The notes under the pieces are model-generated. The model searched no databases. It saw only the letters and a list, made by a program, of their open reading frames with translations, and was not told the origin of the DNA. From Bacteroidales bacterium (GTDB lineage: Bacteria; Bacteroidota; Bacteroidia; Bacteroidales; ML635J-15): a stretch of 16,142 nucleotides of DNA. Shown one piece after another: positions 13,757 to 16,142 of this stretch. The position numbers were made by a program, and so were the translations under genes. The DNA is taken from assembly GCA_028697515.1 (NCBI GenBank), contig JAQVEY010000012.1:1-16142 (forward strand), given 5' to 3'. Position 1 is the first letter of the stretch; every line of letters begins with the position of its first letter.

Positions 13757-16142
13757 TTATTTAACAATAAGTTTTGTTGTTTTTACATCTTGTCCTGCTT
13801 TCATTCTAACAATATAAACACCTGCATTCATTGATGAACAGTTGTATTCTTTTGAATGTCTGCCTGAATTTAGGTTTTTATAATTAATTACATCAACGAG
13901 TTTACCTTGGATGTCAAAAATTGATATCTGTACGTCTGATTTTTCAGTTAAACTGATATTCAAGTTAGTTGATTCACTTGCAGGGTTTGGGAATACTGAT
14001 ACAGAAGATAGTTTCTGTGTAGTTGTTAAATCAGGTACATTTGTAGGACCAGCAAAATCTTTGCAAACAAATATTCCGCGGCCATGAGTACCTGCATAAA
14101 TATATCCGTGATTAGTAATTCCTGAATAACCGGATATTTCAGGTATCCAACCATTGCGGAAAATTTGTTGACGGAAATGGTATGTTGGAACATAATCAAA
14201 TCCGTTTCCATTTTGATCAACCCATACAGGATTTGCATCAGTAATATCATCAGTAGAATAAACGCCGAACTCGGTACCAACAATTACTTTACGAGAATCA
14301 CTCCATAAAATTACTGCATCATAAGCAGGCATTTGTGGTAAGTTACCCTGTTTAGCAACAAAACTGCCTGAACCACTTGAAATTTCTGAAGCAACATGAG
14401 CAGAAGTTGAATAATATACAAAGTTAGTTGAACCGTAATTTCCTAAAGTTAGAACGACGTTACCACCGAATTCAGGATCAACAGCCATACCTGTAATAGT
14501 ACGACTGCTAAATGAAGCAATTTTTGTTACTGTTAATCCGTATTCTGAATTAATATTATCCATCTGAACACTGGTTCTATTTTCGTTAAAGCCTTTGATT
14601 CTATATAAATTCGAATTAGAACCAGTTTCGGTAGCTACATAAAGGATGTCGCCATCGGCAGACCATTCCATACAGTTAACAACATTTCCTGCAATTGATG
14701 CAACAGGTACCCAAACTGCTTCTTTTCTCATACTCAATGCATCACGTGTAACCCATACACTACCGTTAAAACCAACAGCAAATTGAGATTGATATGTGTC
14801 ATGAACCCAAATTGTGTCATCTTCAGCAATATCTTCGTCTAAAGTTACATTGAAATATCTGCCAGTAATATTGCTTTCAACCTCAACTTTTTCTCCAGTT
14901 ACATAATCGCGAGGTGCTATTTTATAAGTAGAATCAATAGAATTTTCGTCATAGAAGCTTTCCCAGAGCGCAATTGGAGTTATAAAAGAATGTCCTCCTT
15001 CAGACTCACCAATTCCTGTAATAGTACTCGTTATTCTCGTGTTGTAGAAACTTACCATATCATCGTTTGCTCCTTTTTCATCACTTCTGAAAAGTTGTCC
15101 GTAATAAATTGTAGAGAAAATAATATTTGGATTCAATTGAGATATTTCACTATAGCCACCGTCACCACCGCTTACTTCGTAATATTCATGTGATGTCCCG
15201 GTATTTATTGTAATTTCAGGGTTTAATAAGATTGATCCATTATCCTGAGTTCCACCTAAAACTTCGTTTTCGTTTGGACCATGAGCGATACCATAAAATT
15301 GAGTAACATTAAAATATTTGTTTTTAGTTTGCCATGTTTGTCCACCATCAGTTGAACGGTGAATGCCTCCATCAGAACCACAGAAGACAATGTCAGGATT
15401 TGTTGGATGGAAAACTAAAGCATGTTGATCTGCGTGTACATATTGTAAATCATTTACATCAATGCTCCAATAGGTCAATAAATTCCATCCTTCTGTTTTT
15501 CCCCATGACCATAATGAATACTGTCCGCCAAGTATGATACGATCTTCATCATCAGGATATACTGCGATTACATTGTCATATGTACCCTGATTTCCCAAAG
15601 GATTAAAGCTTGCTGATCCACCTGGGCCAATAATATACCAATTTTGTCCTTTATCATCGGAACGGTAAACATTTAAAAGACTTCCATCTGAGTTTGTACA
15701 TTGAGCATATACTATATTTGAATTTGTAGGAGATATAGCAAATTCTGTTCTTGAAGAATTTTGAGGAAGTTCTCCTTCATTTGAACCTGTAATCTTTTCC
15801 CATGTTCCATAAGCACCACCTTGATACGAAACATAAGCATTAATACCTATATCTGCGATTAGGAAAGTACCATCTGAACTGATTTTAACATCACCAGCAA
15901 ATTCAGTTATTGGAAATTCTGCAACATTTAATACTGGGTTAGTCCATGTTTCACCTCCATCATCAGACATTTGAATACCTCTTTTTGTGGCAGCAAATAT
16001 TTTACCGGCGATTGTAGGATGAGCAACTATTTTATTAACATATACAAATGTGCTTTTACTCTCAGATGTTGACCAAGTAGATTCTATTCTCGAGAATACC
16101 TCACCATCAGTAGATTTCCAAATACCAGCACCTTCAAAACCT
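13757..16142 (-). CDS. Secreted Asp-box beta-propeller protein with T9SS type A sorting domain, 5' end outside the window
   Basis: The frame stays open through the Met at 15970 to the window edge. 57 more codons (GFEGAGIWKSTDGEVF...KRGIQ) continue the same repeat pattern, so 794 residues are visible and the N-terminus is missing. Asp-box (BNR) motifs SxDxGxxW recur: KSTDGEVF (9-16), SDDGGETW (59-66), RSDDKGQNW (160-168), RSTDGGQTW (262-270). Such repeats build sortilin/VPS10-like or GH74-like seven- or eight-bladed propellers. The last 79 residues (716-794, VFPNPASESTNL...SIFDIQGK...AGVYIVRMKAG...KLIVK) are a type A C-terminal signal for the type IX secretion system, which exports the protein and anchors or releases it at the cell surface. 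No catalytic pair can be assigned, so hydrolase, adhesin and structural roles remain open. Confidence 0.88.
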   Translation of the reverse strand, partial: GFEGAGIWKSTDGEVFSRIESTWSTSESKSTFVYVNKIVAHPTIAGKIFAATKRGIQMSDDGGETWTNPVLNVAEFPITEFAGDVKISSDGTFLIADIGINAYVSYQGGAYGTWEKITGSNEGELPQNSSRTEFAISPTNSNIVYAQCTNSDGSLLNVYRSDDKGQNWYIIGPGGSASFNPLGNQGTYDNVIAVYPDDEDRIILGGQYSLWSWGKTEGWNLLTYWSIDVNDLQYVHADQHALVFHPTNPDIVFCGSDGGIHRSTDGGQTWQTKNKYFNVTQFYGIAHGPNENEVLGGTQDNGSILLNPEITINTGTSHEYYEVSGGDGGYSEISQLNPNIIFSTIYYGQLFRSDEKGANDDMVSFYNTRITSTITGIGESEGGHSFITPIALWESFYDENSIDSTYKIAPRDYVTGEKVEVESNITGRYFNVTLDEDIAEDDTIWVHDTYQSQFAVGFNGSVWVTRDALSMRKEAVWVPVASIAGNVVNCMEWSADGDILYVATETGSNSNLYRIKGFNENRTSVQMDNINSEYGLTVTKIASFSSRTITGMAVDPEFGGNVVLTLGNYGSTNFVYYSTSAHVASEISSGSGSFVAKQGNLPQMPAYDAVILWSDSRKVIVGTEFGVYSTDDITDANPVWVDQNGNGFDYVPTYHFRQQIFRNGWIPEISGYSGITNHGYIYAGTHGRGIFVCKDFAGPTNVPDLTTTQKLSSVSVFPNPASESTNLNISLTEKSDVQISIFDIQGKLVDVINYKNLNSGRHSKEYNCSSMNAGVYIVRMKAGQDVKTTKLIVK

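Noticed and set aside
15968..15970. Met at 15970 as the start of the T9SS protein
   Set aside because: The upstream frame is open to the window edge and encodes the same Asp-box pattern (KSTDGEVF), so the Met is internal.
1..16142. CRISPR array, prophage, toxin-antitoxin or restriction system
   Set aside because: No direct-repeat array, integrase, nuclease/antitoxin pair or methyltransferase motif was found in any frame.

Overview
The window is AT-rich and looks like a chromosomal segment from a member of the Bacteroidota, probably near Bacteroidales/Marinilabiliales. The support is: a type IX secretion (T9SS) C-terminal sorting domain, a TonB-dependent receptor with a carboxypeptidase-like N-terminal extension, a Bacteroidetes-type ECF sigma factor, and many upstream sites of the form TAnnTTTG (the Bacteroidetes -7 box). 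Placement below phylum is inference. Most genes are housekeeping or conserved-hypothetical. I see no phage, IS element, CRISPR array or defence island.

Layout. 1-414 is the 3' end of a cell-wall M23-type peptidase gene. 415-2790 holds a small secreted protein, an ECF sigma factor and a YbjN-like protein, all on the minus strand. Their intergenic spaces carry three REP-like palindromic elements; two are diverged copies of one roughly 155-bp composite inverted repeat. 2791-4710 is a probable minus-strand operon: SlyD-like FKBP isomerase, an unknown Bacteroidetes protein, and uracil-DNA glycosylase, the last two overlapping by one base. A DUF308/HdeD-like membrane protein and a long QueA-type enzyme follow on the same strand. 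QueA is divergent from a DUF2027/Smr-domain gene on the plus strand. A tRNA-Thr(CGU) with its own promoter and terminator lies at 7927-7998. 8029-11201 is a minus-strand pair, a TonB-dependent receptor followed by a secreted DUF2271-like protein. It is divergent from an orphan MacB/FtsX-type permease (11380-12621). A strong bidirectional terminator separates that permease from gap (GAPDH). Upstream of gap is a large T9SS-exported Asp-box protein that runs off the right edge.

How the parts may work together. Receptor and periplasmic partner form a likely outer-membrane uptake unit of unknown substrate. The FKBP/unknown/ung cluster couples a folding helper with base-excision repair. The rest act separately (tRNA wobble modification, glycolysis, envelope stress).

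The most unusual material is the pair of composite repeats at 448-601 and 2606-2763. They keep conserved REP-like ends, while their internal stems keep base pairing despite different sequences. Two gene boundaries were adjusted by reading the DNA: the receptor most likely starts at an ATG at 11201 rather than the TTG at 11207, and the T9SS protein stays open to the window edge at 16142.
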